In this document: positions 34,251 to 43,986 of the stretch, piece by piece
How positions within the stretch are numbered: the first letter of the stretch is position 1
Layout: each line of letters opens with the position of its first letter
Assembly (NCBI GenBank): GCA_020250175.1
Contig: JADCEN010000022.1
Location: 62,001 to 126,000, forward strand
DNA length: 64,000 nucleotides
Direction: 5' to 3'
From: Rhodobacter sp.
Lineage (GTDB): Bacteria; Pseudomonadota; Alphaproteobacteria; Rhodobacterales; Rhodobacteraceae
The notes under the pieces: model-generated
Databases searched by the model: none
The model's input: the letters and a program-made list of their open reading frames with translations, nothing else
Told to the model about the DNA's origin: nothing
Made by a program: the position numbers and the translations under genes

Positions 34251-35297
34251 TCACCTGCGCCCGGGGGACCGGATCATGCCGGTGATCTCATAGACGTCAC
34301 GCAGGATCGGGCGGGCGATGCCATCGGCGCGGTCGGCCCCTTCGCCCAGGATCCGGTCGATCTCGCCGGGGTCCTTCATCAGCCGCACCATTTCGGTGGT
34401 TATCGGCGAAAGTTTTGCCACGGCAAGGTCGGCCAGCGCCGGCTTGAAGGTGCCAAACTGCGCGCCGGCAAAATCGGTGACGACCTGCTCGGGCGTGTGT
34501 CCGGCAAGGGCGGCATAGATGTTGACCAGATTGCGCGCCTCGGGTCGGCCGCTCAGCCCGTCAAGCCTGTCGGGCAGGGGGTCGGCATCGGTCTTGGCCT
34601 TGCGGATTTTCCGTGCAATCTCATCGGCATCATCGGTCAGGTTGATGCGGCTTTGGTCGGAAGGATCGGATTTCGACATCTTCTTTGTGCCGTCGCGCAG
34701 GCTCATGACGCGGGTCGCGGCCCCTTCGATCACGGGTTCCACCACGGGAAAGAAATCGACGCCGTAGTCGTTGTTGAATTTCAGGGCGATGTCGCGGCAC
34801 AGTTCCAGATGCTGCTTCTGATCCTCGCCCACCGGCACATGGGTGGCCTTGTAGGCCAGGATGTCGGCGGCCATCAGCGCCGGATAGGCGAACAGGCCCA
34901 GCGACACGTTTTCGCTGTTCTTGCCTGCCTTGTCCTTGAACTGGGTCATCCGGCTCATCCAGCCCATGCGCGCGACGCAATTGAAGATCCAGCCCAGTTC
35001 GGCATGGGCGCTGACCTGACTTTGGTTGAACAGGATCGACCGTGCCGGGTCGATGCCCGCCGCGATGAAGCCGGCGGCGGCTTCGCGGGTGGCGTGACGC
35101 AGCTTCGCCGGGTCCTGCCAGACGGTGATCGCGTGCATGTCGACAAGGCAATAGATCGTCTCGATCCCCTCGTCCTGCTTTTCGACAAAGCGCTTGAGCG
35201 CGCCAAGGTAATTGCCAAGCGTCAATCCCCCCGACGGCTGAATGCCCGAGAAGATGCGCGAGGACGCTGCCTGAGGCGTTTGGACCGGCCCGGCCAT
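34251..35297 (-). CDS. trpS: Tryptophanyl-tRNA synthetase
   Basis: A class I aminoacyl-tRNA synthetase that charges tRNA-Trp. The 348-residue product has [19 protein letters not shown] in place of HIGH and KMSKS in [12 protein letters not shown]. The length is normal for bacterial TrpRS. The ATG at 35297 has GGAG 7 bases upstream. It is the first gene of a two-gene unit with the uncharacterised membrane protein and is divergent from the rhomboid-like gene. Confidence 0.96.
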   Translation of the reverse strand: MAGPVQTPQAASSRIFSGIQPSGGLTLGNYLGALKRFVEKQDEGIETIYCLVDMHAITVWQDPAKLRHATREAAAGFIAAGIDPARSILFNQSQVSAHAELGWIFNCVARMGWMSRMTQFKDKAGKNSENVSLGLFAYPALMAADILAYKATHVPVGEDQKQHLELCRDIALKFNNDYGVDFFPVVEPVIEGAATRVMSLRDGTKKMSKSDPSDQSRINLTDDADEIARKIRKAKTDADPLPDRLDGLSGRPEARNLVNIYAALAGHTPEQVVTDFAGAQFGTFKPALADLAVAKLSPITTEMVRLMKDPGEIDRILGEGADRADGIARPILRDVYEITGMIRSPGRR

Positions 35298-35420
35298 GAC
35301 GGACTCCGTCTGGAATAAGTTGTCTCTTGGGCTTATCGCTGGGGCGCGGGGGCGTCAACGACGCCCGTTACCGCCAAACGTTGGGCCCAGGCCCGCGCGA
35401 TGACCCGGAAAGGCCCGACG

Positions 35421-36104
35421 ATGCAGGATACCAACGCCCCGCCCCTGAACCCGCTGCCGCCCGTGGTCTGGGCGCTGGCCCTGCCGATCATCGCGATGGA
35501 GGTGGTGGTGAACCTGGGCGCACGCGGCCTGGCGGGCGGCCCCGACGCGGTGGGCTGGCGGCTGGACGCCGTGCAGCGCTTTGCCTTCTCGCCGGACCTG
35601 ATGCGGCAGATGATCGATCAGTCGGCCTTTCCGCCGGATCAGCTGATGCGGATCGTGACCTATCCCGTCATCCATTCAAGCTTTACCCATGCATTGTTCG
35701 TGATCGTCATCCTGCTGGCCATCGGCAAGATGGTGGGCGAGGTCTTTTGCTGGTGGGCGGTTCTGGTGGTGTTCTTTGGCGCGGCAATCGCAGGCGCGCT
35801 GGCCCTTACGCTGATCCCCGGCCTTCAGGCCCCGCTGATCGGGGGTTATCCGCCGGTTTACGGGTTGATCGGGGGTTTCACCTTCCTGCTTTGGGTCAAT
35901 CTGGCGGCGGTGGGGGCCAACAAATACCGCGCCTTCACGCTGATCGGCTTTCTTTTGGGCTTTCAGCTTCTGTTCGGCATGATCATTGGCGGCGGCTGGG
36001 AATGGGTGGCCGACCTTGCCGGTTTCCTGGCCGGGTTTCTGTTGTCCTTTGTCGTCTCACCCGGCGGGTGGGGGCGGGTCCGCGACAAGCTGCGTCAGCG
36101 CTGA
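35421..36104 (+). CDS. Rhomboid-family membrane protein lacking catalytic residues
   Basis: A 227-residue protein with about six helices and the rhomboid topology: an L1-like loop, then HSSFTHALFVIVILLAIGKMVGE (helix 2 pattern H-x-x-x-x-H), then GGYPPVYGLIGGF where GxSG-x-x-G is expected, then ADLAGFLAGF where the helix 6 H-x-x-G-F is expected. The nucleophilic serine is replaced by proline and the histidine by aspartate. It should therefore be inactive as a protease and may bind membrane clients as a pseudoprotease. The start at 35421 follows GGAAAGG by 8 bases. It overlaps murJ tail-to-tail by 10 bp. Confidence 0.8.
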   Translation: MQDTNAPPLNPLPPVVWALALPIIAMEVVVNLGARGLAGGPDAVGWRLDAVQRFAFSPDLMRQMIDQSAFPPDQLMRIVTYPVIHSSFTHALFVIVILLAIGKMVGEVFCWWAVLVVFFGAAIAGALALTLIPGLQAPLIGGYPPVYGLIGGFTFLLWVNLAAVGANKYRAFTLIGFLLGFQLLFGMIIGGGWEWVADLAGFLAGFLLSFVVSPGGWGRVRDKLRQR

Positions 36105-37639
36105 CGGCGCAGCGCTGCCCTGAAATCCGCAAGGCGAAACGCCCCCAACAGCGTGCCAAAGCCGAAGTAACTGACGATACCCGTGGCCACAAGTCCGGCC
36201 AGGGCGGCATAGCGCAGCCCCGGCGTGCCGAGGGCCGGGCCAAGAACAATTGCCCCGGCCCAAAGGCAGCAGCCCATCAGGGCAGAGGCCGCAACCATCC
36301 GCGGCAGCCGGCGGCGCAGCCGCGCATCCGTCTGCGCCGCCTCGCCCATGGCGCGTGACCCGGCCCAAAGCTGCCAGACCATGACCCAGCCTGCGACGGT
36401 CGTGGCCAAGGCTGCGGCCATGAAGCCGATGACCGGCATGAATCCCACCGCAAAGCCCGCGTTGACCAGCATGGAAATCACCGCATAGCGGAACGGGCGA
36501 CGCGAATCTTCGCGCGCGTAGAACAGCGGTTGCAGCACCTTGTGCAGCACGAAGGCGGGCAGGCCGATGCCATAGGCGGCAAGGGCAAGGGCGGTGTTCG
36601 CCGCGTCATCCGCATTGAAGGCCCCACGCTGAAACAGAACGGTGGTCAGCGGCAGGGCGATGACCACAAGGGCCACGGAGGCGGGCAGGGTCAGCGCCAG
36701 GGCAAATTCCGCCCCGCGGTTCAGGCTGTCACGCCCGCCCTGCATATCGCCCCCGCGCAGGCGGCGCGACAGGTCGGGCAGCAGAACGGTACCGATGGCA
36801 ATGCCCACCACACCCAGCGGCAGCTGATACAACCGGTCCGCCCATGACAGCCAGGCCACGGCCCCTTCGGTATAGGACGCGACCTGACGGCCCACCAGCA
36901 GGTTGATTTGCACCACCCCGCCCGCCAGCAGGGCCGGACCCGCGATATAGGCAAGCCGTCTCAGATCGGGCGTGATCCTTGGCCAGCCGGGGGTAAAGCG
37001 CAGCCCGGCCCGATGGGCCGATATCCATGTAAAGGCAAGCTGGGCAATGCCGGTTATGGGCACGGTCCAGGCCAAAGTCAGGCCCATGTCCCAGCCTGCC
37101 CGCGCCGCAATCAGCATGGCGGCGATGAACATCAGGTTCATCAGCACCGGCACGAAGCTGGCTTCGGTAAACCGGCCAAAGGCGTTCAGCACGCCCGACA
37201 GCATGGCGACCAGCGAGATGAACAGAATGTAGGAAAAGGCGATCCGCCCGAACAGCACAGCGAGGTCAAAGCGCGCATCCCCGACAAAGCCGCTGGCCAT
37301 GGCCCAGACCAGCGCCGGCATGGCAAGGGTGCCGATGATCGTGACCACGATCAGCACGCCCGCAAGCGCGTTGAAGGCATCGCGGGCAAAGCCCTGCGCA
37401 TCCTCACCCGATTCCAGCTTCTTGCTGAACATCGGCACGAAAGCCATGTTGAAAGCCCCTTCGGCAAAGAAGCGGCGGAACATGTTGGGCAGGGAAAAGG
37501 CGATAAGAAACGCCTCGGCCACCGGACCCGCGCCCAGATAGGCCGCCATCATCACATCGCGCAGGAACCCGACCAGCCGGCTGACAAAGGTCCAGCTCCC
37601 GACGGTCAGGAAGCCCCGCAGCAGGCGGATGGGCTGCAT
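36095..37639 (-). CDS. murJ: Lipid II flippase MurJ
   Basis: A 514-residue MOP-superfamily exporter with about 14 helices, which flips lipid II across the inner membrane for peptidoglycan synthesis. The N-terminal FLTVGSWTFVSRLVGFLRDVMMAAYLGAGPVAEAFLIAF and FRRFFAEGAFNMAFVPMF are diagnostic, and the later SWADRLYQLPLGVVGIAIGTVLLPDLS segment is conserved. It begins 78 bp after the glnD stop on the same strand. The glnD-murJ order is shared among Rhodobacteraceae. Confidence 0.95.
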   Translation of the reverse strand: MQPIRLLRGFLTVGSWTFVSRLVGFLRDVMMAAYLGAGPVAEAFLIAFSLPNMFRRFFAEGAFNMAFVPMFSKKLESGEDAQGFARDAFNALAGVLIVVTIIGTLAMPALVWAMASGFVGDARFDLAVLFGRIAFSYILFISLVAMLSGVLNAFGRFTEASFVPVLMNLMFIAAMLIAARAGWDMGLTLAWTVPITGIAQLAFTWISAHRAGLRFTPGWPRITPDLRRLAYIAGPALLAGGVVQINLLVGRQVASYTEGAVAWLSWADRLYQLPLGVVGIAIGTVLLPDLSRRLRGGDMQGGRDSLNRGAEFALALTLPASVALVVIALPLTTVLFQRGAFNADDAANTALALAAYGIGLPAFVLHKVLQPLFYAREDSRRPFRYAVISMLVNAGFAVGFMPVIGFMAAALATTVAGWVMVWQLWAGSRAMGEAAQTDARLRRRLPRMVAASALMGCCLWAGAIVLGPALGTPGLRYAALAGLVATGIVSYFGFGTLLGAFRLADFRAALRRQR

Positions 37640-37717
37640 GTTACACCCGGTCCGGCAGGTCGCGGTGCCGGGGCAGGCCGCAAGGATCGGTGCGGCGGCG
37701 GGGGCGGGCGATGCAGA

Positions 37718-40519
37718 TCAACCGAGCGCCCGTTCCGCGCCTTCGGCAATAGCCTGCCGCAGCTTGCGTTCCAGCGTGTCCCGGCGCGATTTGGTGTGCA
37801 GCTTCAAGCCGAACATGTCCTTGACATAGAAGGTATCGACAACCTGGGCACCGTAGGTCGCGATCACGGCCGAGGCAATGTAGATGTTGCTCACCGCCAG
37901 CGTGCGCGTCAGGTCATACAGCAGGCCCGGGCGGTCGCGGGTATCCACCTCGATGATGGTGTAAATCTCGGAGCCTTCGTTGTCGAAGACAATATGTGTG
38001 GGAAAGCGGAACTGGCTTTCGCGCTTGCGGACCTTGTCGCGGTCCTTCAGCGCGTCGCGGGCCTTGATTTCGCCGTTCAGCGTCTTGTCGATCATGCCGC
38101 GCAGGCGCGGCAGCCTGGCCGCCGCGTAGGGCTTGCCTTCCACGTCCTGAATCCAGAACACCGCCGTCGCATGGCCGTCCTTGGACGTGTAGGTGCGCGC
38201 ATCGACCACATTGGCCCCCACCAGCGCCAGCGCCCCCGCCAGCCGCGAGAAGATGCCCGGATGGTCGGCAAGCGCAAAGCAGGCGCGTGTGGCATCGCGG
38301 GCGACTTCCGGGTGCAGGTCGATCCTGATCTCGTCATCCCGCAGGCCGCGCAGCAGCCGGGCAAAGACGGCCTGCGTCTCGGTTGTCAGGCCCTGCCAGT
38401 AGGGGGGGTAGTGGCGGGCGGTCTCGGCGCGCAGGTCCCTTGCGTCCCAGTCCGACAGGACATCGCGCAGGGCGCGCTTGGCCTCGTCCTCGCGCCGGGC
38501 CCGGTTCAGGGTTTCAAGCCCGCCTTCCAGGGCCGTGGCCGTGTCGCAGTACAACTGGCGCAGCAGCATGGCCTTCCAGTTGTTCCAGGTGCCCGGCCCC
38601 ACGCCGCGAATGTCGCACACTGTCAGCACTGTCAGCAGGTCCAGCCGTTCCCTGGCCTTCACCGCCTTGGCAAAATCGCGCACCGTGCGCGGATCGCTCA
38701 GATCACGCTTCTGGGCAATATCCGACATCAGCAGGTGATAGCGCACCAGCCATTCGACTGTTTCCGACTCTTCGGGCGACAGGCCAAGCCGGGGGGCGAC
38801 GCGCCGGGCGATCTGCGCGCCCAGGATGGAATGATCCTCGGGGCGACCCTTGCCCATGTCATGCATCAACAGGGCCATGTACAGGACCCGGCGGTTCACG
38901 CCCTCGGCCAGGATCCGGCTGACGACGGGAAGCTCTTCGATCAACTCGCCGCGTTCGATCTGGGCCAGCGTGCTGATGCATTGGATCGTGTGTTCGTCGA
39001 CCGTGTAGTGATGGTAGACATTGAACTGCATCATCGCGACGATCGGTTCAAACTCGGGGATGAAGGCCGCGAGCACACCCAATTCGTTCATCCAGCGCAG
39101 GGACCGTTCCGGATTGCCGTGCTTCAGAAGCAGGTCCAGAAAGATATGCACAGCCTCGGGGTCTGACCGCATGTCGTCATCGATCAGGCCCAGATTGGCC
39201 GCAATCAGCCGCATGGCACCGGGATGCAGAAGATAGCCGGTTCGCAGGGATTCTTCGAAGATGCGCAGCAGGTTCAGCTTGTCGGCCAGGAAATCCGATG
39301 CCGACTCCACGTCGATCCGGCCCTGCACCAGCTTCAGCCCGGCGCGGAGCCGCTTCCTGCGGCGCAACAGCCCGCTGATCGCCGCTTCCGGCTTGGCATG
39401 GCGCGCTTCAAGCTGGGTCAGGAAGATGCGTGTCAACTCTCCGACCCGGGTGGCGTGCCGGAAGTACTCCTGCATGAAATGCTCGACGGCCCGGCGACCG
39501 CCCGAATCGGCATAGCCCATACGCTCTGCCACCTCGACCTGCAGGTCGAAGGTCAGCTGATCGGTGGCACGCCTGGTCGCGTAATGCATCTGGCAGCGGA
39601 CAGCCCAAAGAAAATTCTCGGCCCGCGCAAAGGTCTGGTATTCGTCCTGCGTGAAGAGGCCGGCCGCCACAAGGCCTTCGGGCGAGGCGACCCGGTGCAG
39701 GTACTTGCCGATCCAATACAGGGTCTGCAGGTCGCGCAGGCCGCCCTTGCCCTCCTTGACATTGGGCTCCAGCACATAGCGCTGGCCACCTTGCCTGCGG
39801 TGGCGCTCGGCCCGCTCGGCCAGCTTGGCCTCGATGAATTCGGGGCCGGTGTTGCGGAACAGGTCATTCCACAGCCGCTCGCCAAGATCTTCTGCCAGCG
39901 GGGCATGACCGGCGACAAAGCGGTGCTCCAGCAGGGCGGTCCGGATCGTGATGTCTTCCCGGCCCAGGCGCAGGCAGTCCTTCACCGTGCGGCTGGCATG
40001 CCCCACCTTCAGCCGCAGGTCCCACAGCATGTACAGCATGCTCTCGATCACTGATTCCGCCCAGGGCGTGATCTTCCACGGCGTGAGAAACAGCAGATCG
40101 ACATCGGAATGGGGGGCCATCTCGGCCCGGCCATATCCGCCGACAGCCAGCACGGCGACACGCTCTGCCTCGGTCGGGTTGGCAAGGGGGTGCAGATGAT
40201 GCATGGCAATCTGCAACGTGGCCGTCACCAGGGCGTCGGTCAGGTCCGACTGGGCGCGCACCAGCGCCCGCGCGTCGCGCGGATGGGTGGCAAAGGCAGC
40301 GGCAAGGGCCGCATTGCAGCGCGCCCGCGCATCCGAAAGGTGCCGCACCGCAATGGTGCGCGCCAGACGCGCCTCGGTGTCGCGCCCGATCCCGGCCGCG
40401 ACAGCGTCAACCAGCGCCTGCGCATCGGGAACGACCCCCGGCATCTGCGGAAGGACAGGGGGCAGCGGCTTTGCCGGACTAAAAGCCGACACCGGCAAAG
40501 CTGCGGGGTGCGGGATCAA
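37718..40519 (-). CDS. glnD: [Protein-PII] uridylyltransferase / uridylyl-removing enzyme
   Basis: The nitrogen-status sensor that adds or removes UMP on PII proteins according to glutamine. It has up to 933 residues. The nucleotidyltransferase motif GGYGRAEMAPHSDVD is near residues 127-141, the HD-domain motif LLMHDMGKGRPEDHS is central, and two ACT domains end the protein (LADHPGIFSRLAGAL and VDTRDRPGLLYDLTRTL). The start is unclear: TTG at 40519, GTG at 40492 and ATG at 40441 are in frame, and only the first has an AGG upstream. The first choice overlaps the preceding gene by 41 bp. Confidence 0.94.
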   Translation of the reverse strand: MIPHPAALPVSAFSPAKPLPPVLPQMPGVVPDAQALVDAVAAGIGRDTEARLARTIAVRHLSDARARCNAALAAAFATHPRDARALVRAQSDLTDALVTATLQIAMHHLHPLANPTEAERVAVLAVGGYGRAEMAPHSDVDLLFLTPWKITPWAESVIESMLYMLWDLRLKVGHASRTVKDCLRLGREDITIRTALLEHRFVAGHAPLAEDLGERLWNDLFRNTGPEFIEAKLAERAERHRRQGGQRYVLEPNVKEGKGGLRDLQTLYWIGKYLHRVASPEGLVAAGLFTQDEYQTFARAENFLWAVRCQMHYATRRATDQLTFDLQVEVAERMGYADSGGRRAVEHFMQEYFRHATRVGELTRIFLTQLEARHAKPEAAISGLLRRRKRLRAGLKLVQGRIDVESASDFLADKLNLLRIFEESLRTGYLLHPGAMRLIAANLGLIDDDMRSDPEAVHIFLDLLLKHGNPERSLRWMNELGVLAAFIPEFEPIVAMMQFNVYHHYTVDEHTIQCISTLAQIERGELIEELPVVSRILAEGVNRRVLYMALLMHDMGKGRPEDHSILGAQIARRVAPRLGLSPEESETVEWLVRYHLLMSDIAQKRDLSDPRTVRDFAKAVKARERLDLLTVLTVCDIRGVGPGTWNNWKAMLLRQLYCDTATALEGGLETLNRARREDEAKRALRDVLSDWDARDLRAETARHYPPYWQGLTTETQAVFARLLRGLRDDEIRIDLHPEVARDATRACFALADHPGIFSRLAGALALVGANVVDARTYTSKDGHATAVFWIQDVEGKPYAAARLPRLRGMIDKTLNGEIKARDALKDRDKVRKRESQFRFPTHIVFDNEGSEIYTIIEVDTRDRPGLLYDLTRTLAVSNIYIASAVIATYGAQVVDTFYVKDMFGLKLHTKSRRDTLERKLRQAIAEGAERALG

Positions 40520-41657
40520 TGACGACGACCTGATTGTTGCGGATCTCTGCCACCGCCAGCCCGCGTTCGTTCGAGCCGTCCGGAAGCAGGCGGAACACCC
40601 CTGTCACGCCGGCAAAGCCCGACCCCTGCGTCAGGGCCGGGGCAGACAGCCCGCCGCCGCTGCGCGTCAGCGCGCCGATGGCGGCAATACCGTCATAGGC
40701 CAGCCCCGAAACGGGGTGCGGCGGGGTGCCATAGGCGGCGGTGTACCGCTGGACATATTGCTCGTACAGCGCCGGATCGGGAAGCGCGAACCAACCGCCC
40801 TGCACGCCCGGCAGGGCAAGGGTGGCCGGCGGAATATCCCAGCGTGTCAGCCCGACGAACTGGATCACCGCAGGCGACAGCCCGTTGTCGCGCAAGAGCT
40901 GTGTCAGCAGTGGCAGGGACCCGGCGGTGTCCGCCGTAAGGAACAGCGCATTGGCCCCGTTGCTGCGGGCCGCTGCGGCCATGGCAGGGGCAGCCTGCAC
41001 GATTCCGTTCTGCGAGAATTCGTTGCCCATCACAGCCGCGACCGAACCGCTTGCGGCGGCAATGCTGGCCTCTATGGCTGCACGGCCCGCGTCGCCTGCG
41101 GGTGTACGGTCATGCAGGACCATGATGTTGCCCTTGCCCTGCCGCACCGCATAGCGCGACAGGCGGTTGGCTATGTTCGGGAATGTGGTGCCAAGTACAT
41201 AGACATTGCCCCCCGCAATCGCCGGGTTGTTCGAGAAAGACAGGACGCTGACCCCAGAGGCCGCAACGGCATTGCCTGCCGCGTTGGCTTCTTGTGCGAA
41301 GACCGGACCCAGAATGATCCTAGCCCCGTCGCTGACCGCCTGTGTGGCCGCAGACGCCGCCTGCGCGGCCTGACCGGCGGTCGGATAGACCCGCAGATCA
41401 ACCGTGACACCGCCCAGATCAGCCATCGCCAGCCGCGCCGCGTTTTCAAGACTGCGCGCCAGGTAATCATCGCTGGCCTGACCGGAACCTGACGGAACCA
41501 GAAGAGCGACCTGAACCGCCCCTCCACCGGTTACCGAGGGCCCGGTTGCGACAGGATCGCAGGCGGCAAGGCCAACCGAGGCAAGGCCAAGCGATGCCCA
41601 TGCCAGAACCTTGCGCGCACCCGGGGCCTTGCGGGCCCGCGACAGAATGGACAACAT
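40479..41657 (-). CDS. Penicillin-binding protein activator (LpoA-like lipoprotein)
   Basis: A 392-residue lipoprotein: signal peptide with lipobox LAAC (LASVGLAACDP), then a type I periplasmic-binding-protein fold (VALLVPSGSGQASDDYLARSLENAARLAM). The family is the alphaproteobacterial relative of LpoA, which stimulates class A penicillin-binding proteins at the outer membrane. Its location next to rsmI and yraN repeats the yraL-yraM(lpoA)-yraN cluster. The start at 41657 begins the signal peptide; the 14-residue upstream extension is not used. Confidence 0.85.
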   Translation of the reverse strand: MLSILSRARKAPGARKVLAWASLGLASVGLAACDPVATGPSVTGGGAVQVALLVPSGSGQASDDYLARSLENAARLAMADLGGVTVDLRVYPTAGQAAQAASAATQAVSDGARIILGPVFAQEANAAGNAVAASGVSVLSFSNNPAIAGGNVYVLGTTFPNIANRLSRYAVRQGKGNIMVLHDRTPAGDAGRAAIEASIAAASGSVAAVMGNEFSQNGIVQAAPAMAAAARSNGANALFLTADTAGSLPLLTQLLRDNGLSPAVIQFVGLTRWDIPPATLALPGVQGGWFALPDPALYEQYVQRYTAAYGTPPHPVSGLAYDGIAAIGALTRSGGGLSAPALTQGSGFAGVTGVFRLLPDGSNERGLAVAEIRNNQVVVIDPAPRSFAGVGF

Positions 41658-41688
41658 GCGGTATTCCTTCTCGTCAGGGCAATCCCAG

Positions 41689-41720
41689 CTTTGGCGCAAA
41701 GCCTATGCGCTTCGCCAAAG
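41689..41720. promoter_or_regulatory. Dyad in the lpoA-like/rsmI divergent promoter region
   Basis: CTTTGGCG (41689-41696) and CGCCAAAG (41713-41720) are perfect inverted repeats 16 bp apart, with an inner GCGCA/TGCGC pair. They fill the 92-bp gap between two divergent genes. The dyad could be an operator for both or a hairpin in the rsmI leader. No known consensus comes to mind. Confidence 0.35.
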
Positions 41721-41749
41721 GAAGGCAACTTTCGAAGGGAGCATTCTTT

Positions 41750-42625
41750 GTGACCACCGGCACCCCCAAGCCGCTGCTGCGGCCCGTGCCGCCGGGCCTT
41801 CATCTGCTGGCAACCCCCATCGGGGCCGCCCGCGACATCACCCTGCGCGCCCTTGATCTTCTGGCCGGTGCCGATGTGCTTGCCGCCGAGGATACGCGCA
41901 GCCTGCGCCATCTGATGGACATTCACGGCATCGCCCTGAACGGCCGTCCGCTGCTTGCCTATCACGACCACAACGGCGAGGCGATGCGCCCGCGCCTGTT
42001 GCGCGCCCTGAAAGAGGGCAGGTCGGTGGCCTATGCCCCGGAGGCGGGGACGCCGCTGATCGCCGATCCGGGCTTCCAGCTGGCCCGCGCCGCGATTGCC
42101 GAAGGCCTTGCCGTTCTGGCCGCGCCGGGGCCTTCTGCCGTGCTGGCAGCCCTGACGGTGTCAGGCCTGCCAAGCGACCGCTTTCTTTTCGCCGGGTTTC
42201 CGCCGACCGGCGCGGGAGAGCGGGCGCGTTTCCTGGCGGAACTGGGACAGGTGCCTGCCACGTTGATCCTTTATGAATCGCCAAAGCGCATTAACCGGCT
42301 GTTAACCGAAATGGCGGAAGCTTTCGGAAAAGAACGCCTGGCTGCGGTATGCCGCGAACTTACCAAGCGATTCGAGGATGTATCGCGCGGAACCCTTGGG
42401 GAGCTTGCCGAAGCTTTCGCAGGCCGGGCGGTCAAGGGGGAGATTGTTGTTCTGGTCGACCGCCCGGGCGACCGCGTGGCGGATGCGGCAAGCATTGAGG
42501 CGGCCTTGCGCGACGCGCTTGGGCAAGGCTCTGTCAGGGATGCGGCGGCAGAGGTGGCGGCGGCGCTCAACCTGCCGCGCAAGGATGTCTACCGGATGGC
42601 GTTGCAACTGGCGGAACGGGAATGA
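41750..42625 (+). CDS. rsmI: 16S rRNA (cytidine1402-2'-O)-methyltransferase
   Basis: A SAM-dependent tetrapyrrole-methylase-fold enzyme that methylates C1402 in the ribosomal P site. It has 291 residues. The diagnostic segments LHLLATPIGAARDITLRALDLLAGADVLAAEDTR and AYAPEAGTPLIADPG (normally SDAGTP) and YESPKRI are present. The start is GTG at 41750, with GGGAG 8-9 bases upstream; an ATG at 41705 would add 15 residues unlike the family. It overlaps yraN by four bases. Confidence 0.92.
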   Translation: MTTGTPKPLLRPVPPGLHLLATPIGAARDITLRALDLLAGADVLAAEDTRSLRHLMDIHGIALNGRPLLAYHDHNGEAMRPRLLRALKEGRSVAYAPEAGTPLIADPGFQLARAAIAEGLAVLAAPGPSAVLAALTVSGLPSDRFLFAGFPPTGAGERARFLAELGQVPATLILYESPKRINRLLTEMAEAFGKERLAAVCRELTKRFEDVSRGTLGELAEAFAGRAVKGEIVVLVDRPGDRVADAASIEAALRDALGQGSVRDAAAEVAAALNLPRKDVYRMALQLAERE

Positions 42626-42975
42626 GCGGGGCAGTGTCTTACCATGCCGGGATTGCGGCGGAAGCGGCGGTTGCACGGCTTTATGAAACCGCCGGCTCAC
42701 CCATCGCCGCGCGCCGCTGGCGTTCTGCGGCAGGTGAGATTGATCTGATCGCCCGCAACGGTGCCGAAGTTATCTTCATCGAAGTCAAGCAAAGCCGCAG
42801 CCATGCCGAGGCGGCCCTGCACCTGACGGGTCGGCAGATGGCACGCATCTATGCCTCGGCCGCCGTCTTTCTGGGGCAGGAACCGGCGGGGCAGGATACG
42901 GCGGCGCGGTTCGACGTGGCGCTGGTGGATGACGCGGGCCGCATCGAAATCATCGAGAATGCCTTTGCCGCCTGA
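42622..42975 (+). CDS. yraN: YraN-family (UPF0102) endonuclease-like protein
   Basis: A 117-residue protein with the restriction-endonuclease-like core of UPF0102: [10 protein letters not shown], then [10 protein letters not shown] (the E-x-K motif), then [10 protein letters not shown]. Its ATG overlaps the rsmI stop by four bases, as in many proteobacteria. The function is not established; the fold resembles Holliday-junction resolvases. Confidence 0.87.
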   Translation: MSGAVSYHAGIAAEAAVARLYETAGSPIAARRWRSAAGEIDLIARNGAEVIFIEVKQSRSHAEAALHLTGRQMARIYASAAVFLGQEPAGQDTAARFDVALVDDAGRIEIIENAFAA

Positions 42976-43037
42976 CCCCGGATGATTGCAACCCGAACCG
43001 CGCTGCGCCATGTAGGGGCGTGATGGCGGAGGACAGC

Positions 43038-43982
43038 ATGGGCCTGAAGGTTGCACTGCAGATGGACCCGATCGGGGCCGTCAACATCGACGCGGACAGC
43101 ACGTTTCGCATCGCGATCGAGGCGCAGGCCCGCGGGCATACGCTTTTCTTCTACACGCCCGACAGGCTGGCTTTCGACGAAGGCCGCGTGACCGCACGCG
43201 GCTGGCCGATTGATCTGCGCCGCGAAAAGGGCAACCACGTGACCTATGGCCCCGAGGCCGAGGTGGACCTTGCAACCTTTGATGTCGTGTGGCTGCGCCA
43301 GGACCCGCCCTTTGACATGGGCTATATCACGACGACACATATCCTGGAGCGCATCCACCCCGGCACGCTGGTGGTGAACGATCCGTTCTGGGTGCGCAAC
43401 TCGCCCGAAAAGCTGCTGGTGCTGAATTATCCGCAGCTGACCCCGCCCACCATGATCGCCCGCGACCTGGCGACCATCCGCGCCTTCAAGGCGCGACATG
43501 GCGATGTCATCCTGAAGCCGCTTTACGGCAACGGCGGGGCGGGGGTGTTCCGGCTGGACCCCAATGACCGCAACCTGGCCTCGCTGCATGAGCTGTTCAC
43601 GGGCATGAGCCGCGAGCCGCTGATCGTGCAGAAATTCCTGCCCGATGTCGCCAGGGGCGACAAGCGCATCATCCTGGTCGACGGCGCGCCTTTGGGCGCG
43701 ATCAACCGCGTGCCGCAGGCTGGCGAGACCCGGTCGAACATGCATGCGGGCGGGCGGCCGGAACAGACCGGGCTGACCCCGCGCGATCTGGAGATCTGCG
43801 CGGCGATCGGGCCGGAGCTGAAGGCGAAGGGTCAGGTCTTTGTCGGGATCGACGTGATCGGCGACTGGCTGACCGAGATCAACGTGACCTCGCCCACCGG
43901 GTTGCAGGAGCTGGAGCGGTTCGATGGCATCAACGGGGCCGCCCGCATCTGGGAGGTGATCGAAGCCCGGCGCGCCGCCTGA
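43038..43982 (+). CDS. gshB: Glutathione synthetase
   Basis: An ATP-grasp ligase that joins gamma-glutamylcysteine to glycine. The 314-residue product shows [19 protein letters not shown] at the N-terminus, then [33 protein letters not shown] (ATP-binding loop) and [13 protein letters not shown]. The ATG at 43038 has GGAGGA 5 bases upstream; in-frame GTG 43020 and ATG 43023 are weaker. It is about 60 bp after yraN and convergent with comM. Confidence 0.95.
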   Translation: MGLKVALQMDPIGAVNIDADSTFRIAIEAQARGHTLFFYTPDRLAFDEGRVTARGWPIDLRREKGNHVTYGPEAEVDLATFDVVWLRQDPPFDMGYITTTHILERIHPGTLVVNDPFWVRNSPEKLLVLNYPQLTPPTMIARDLATIRAFKARHGDVILKPLYGNGGAGVFRLDPNDRNLASLHELFTGMSREPLIVQKFLPDVARGDKRIILVDGAPLGAINRVPQAGETRSNMHAGGRPEQTGLTPRDLEICAAIGPELKAKGQVFVGIDVIGDWLTEINVTSPTGLQELERFDGINGAARIWEVIEARRAA

Positions 43983-43986
43983 CGTT

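Noticed and set aside
36908-39166. Open frame of 752 codons on the plus strand
   Set aside because: It is antisense to murJ and glnD, has histidine-, glutamine- and arginine-rich composition with no domain, and arises from the codon bias of the real genes at high G+C.
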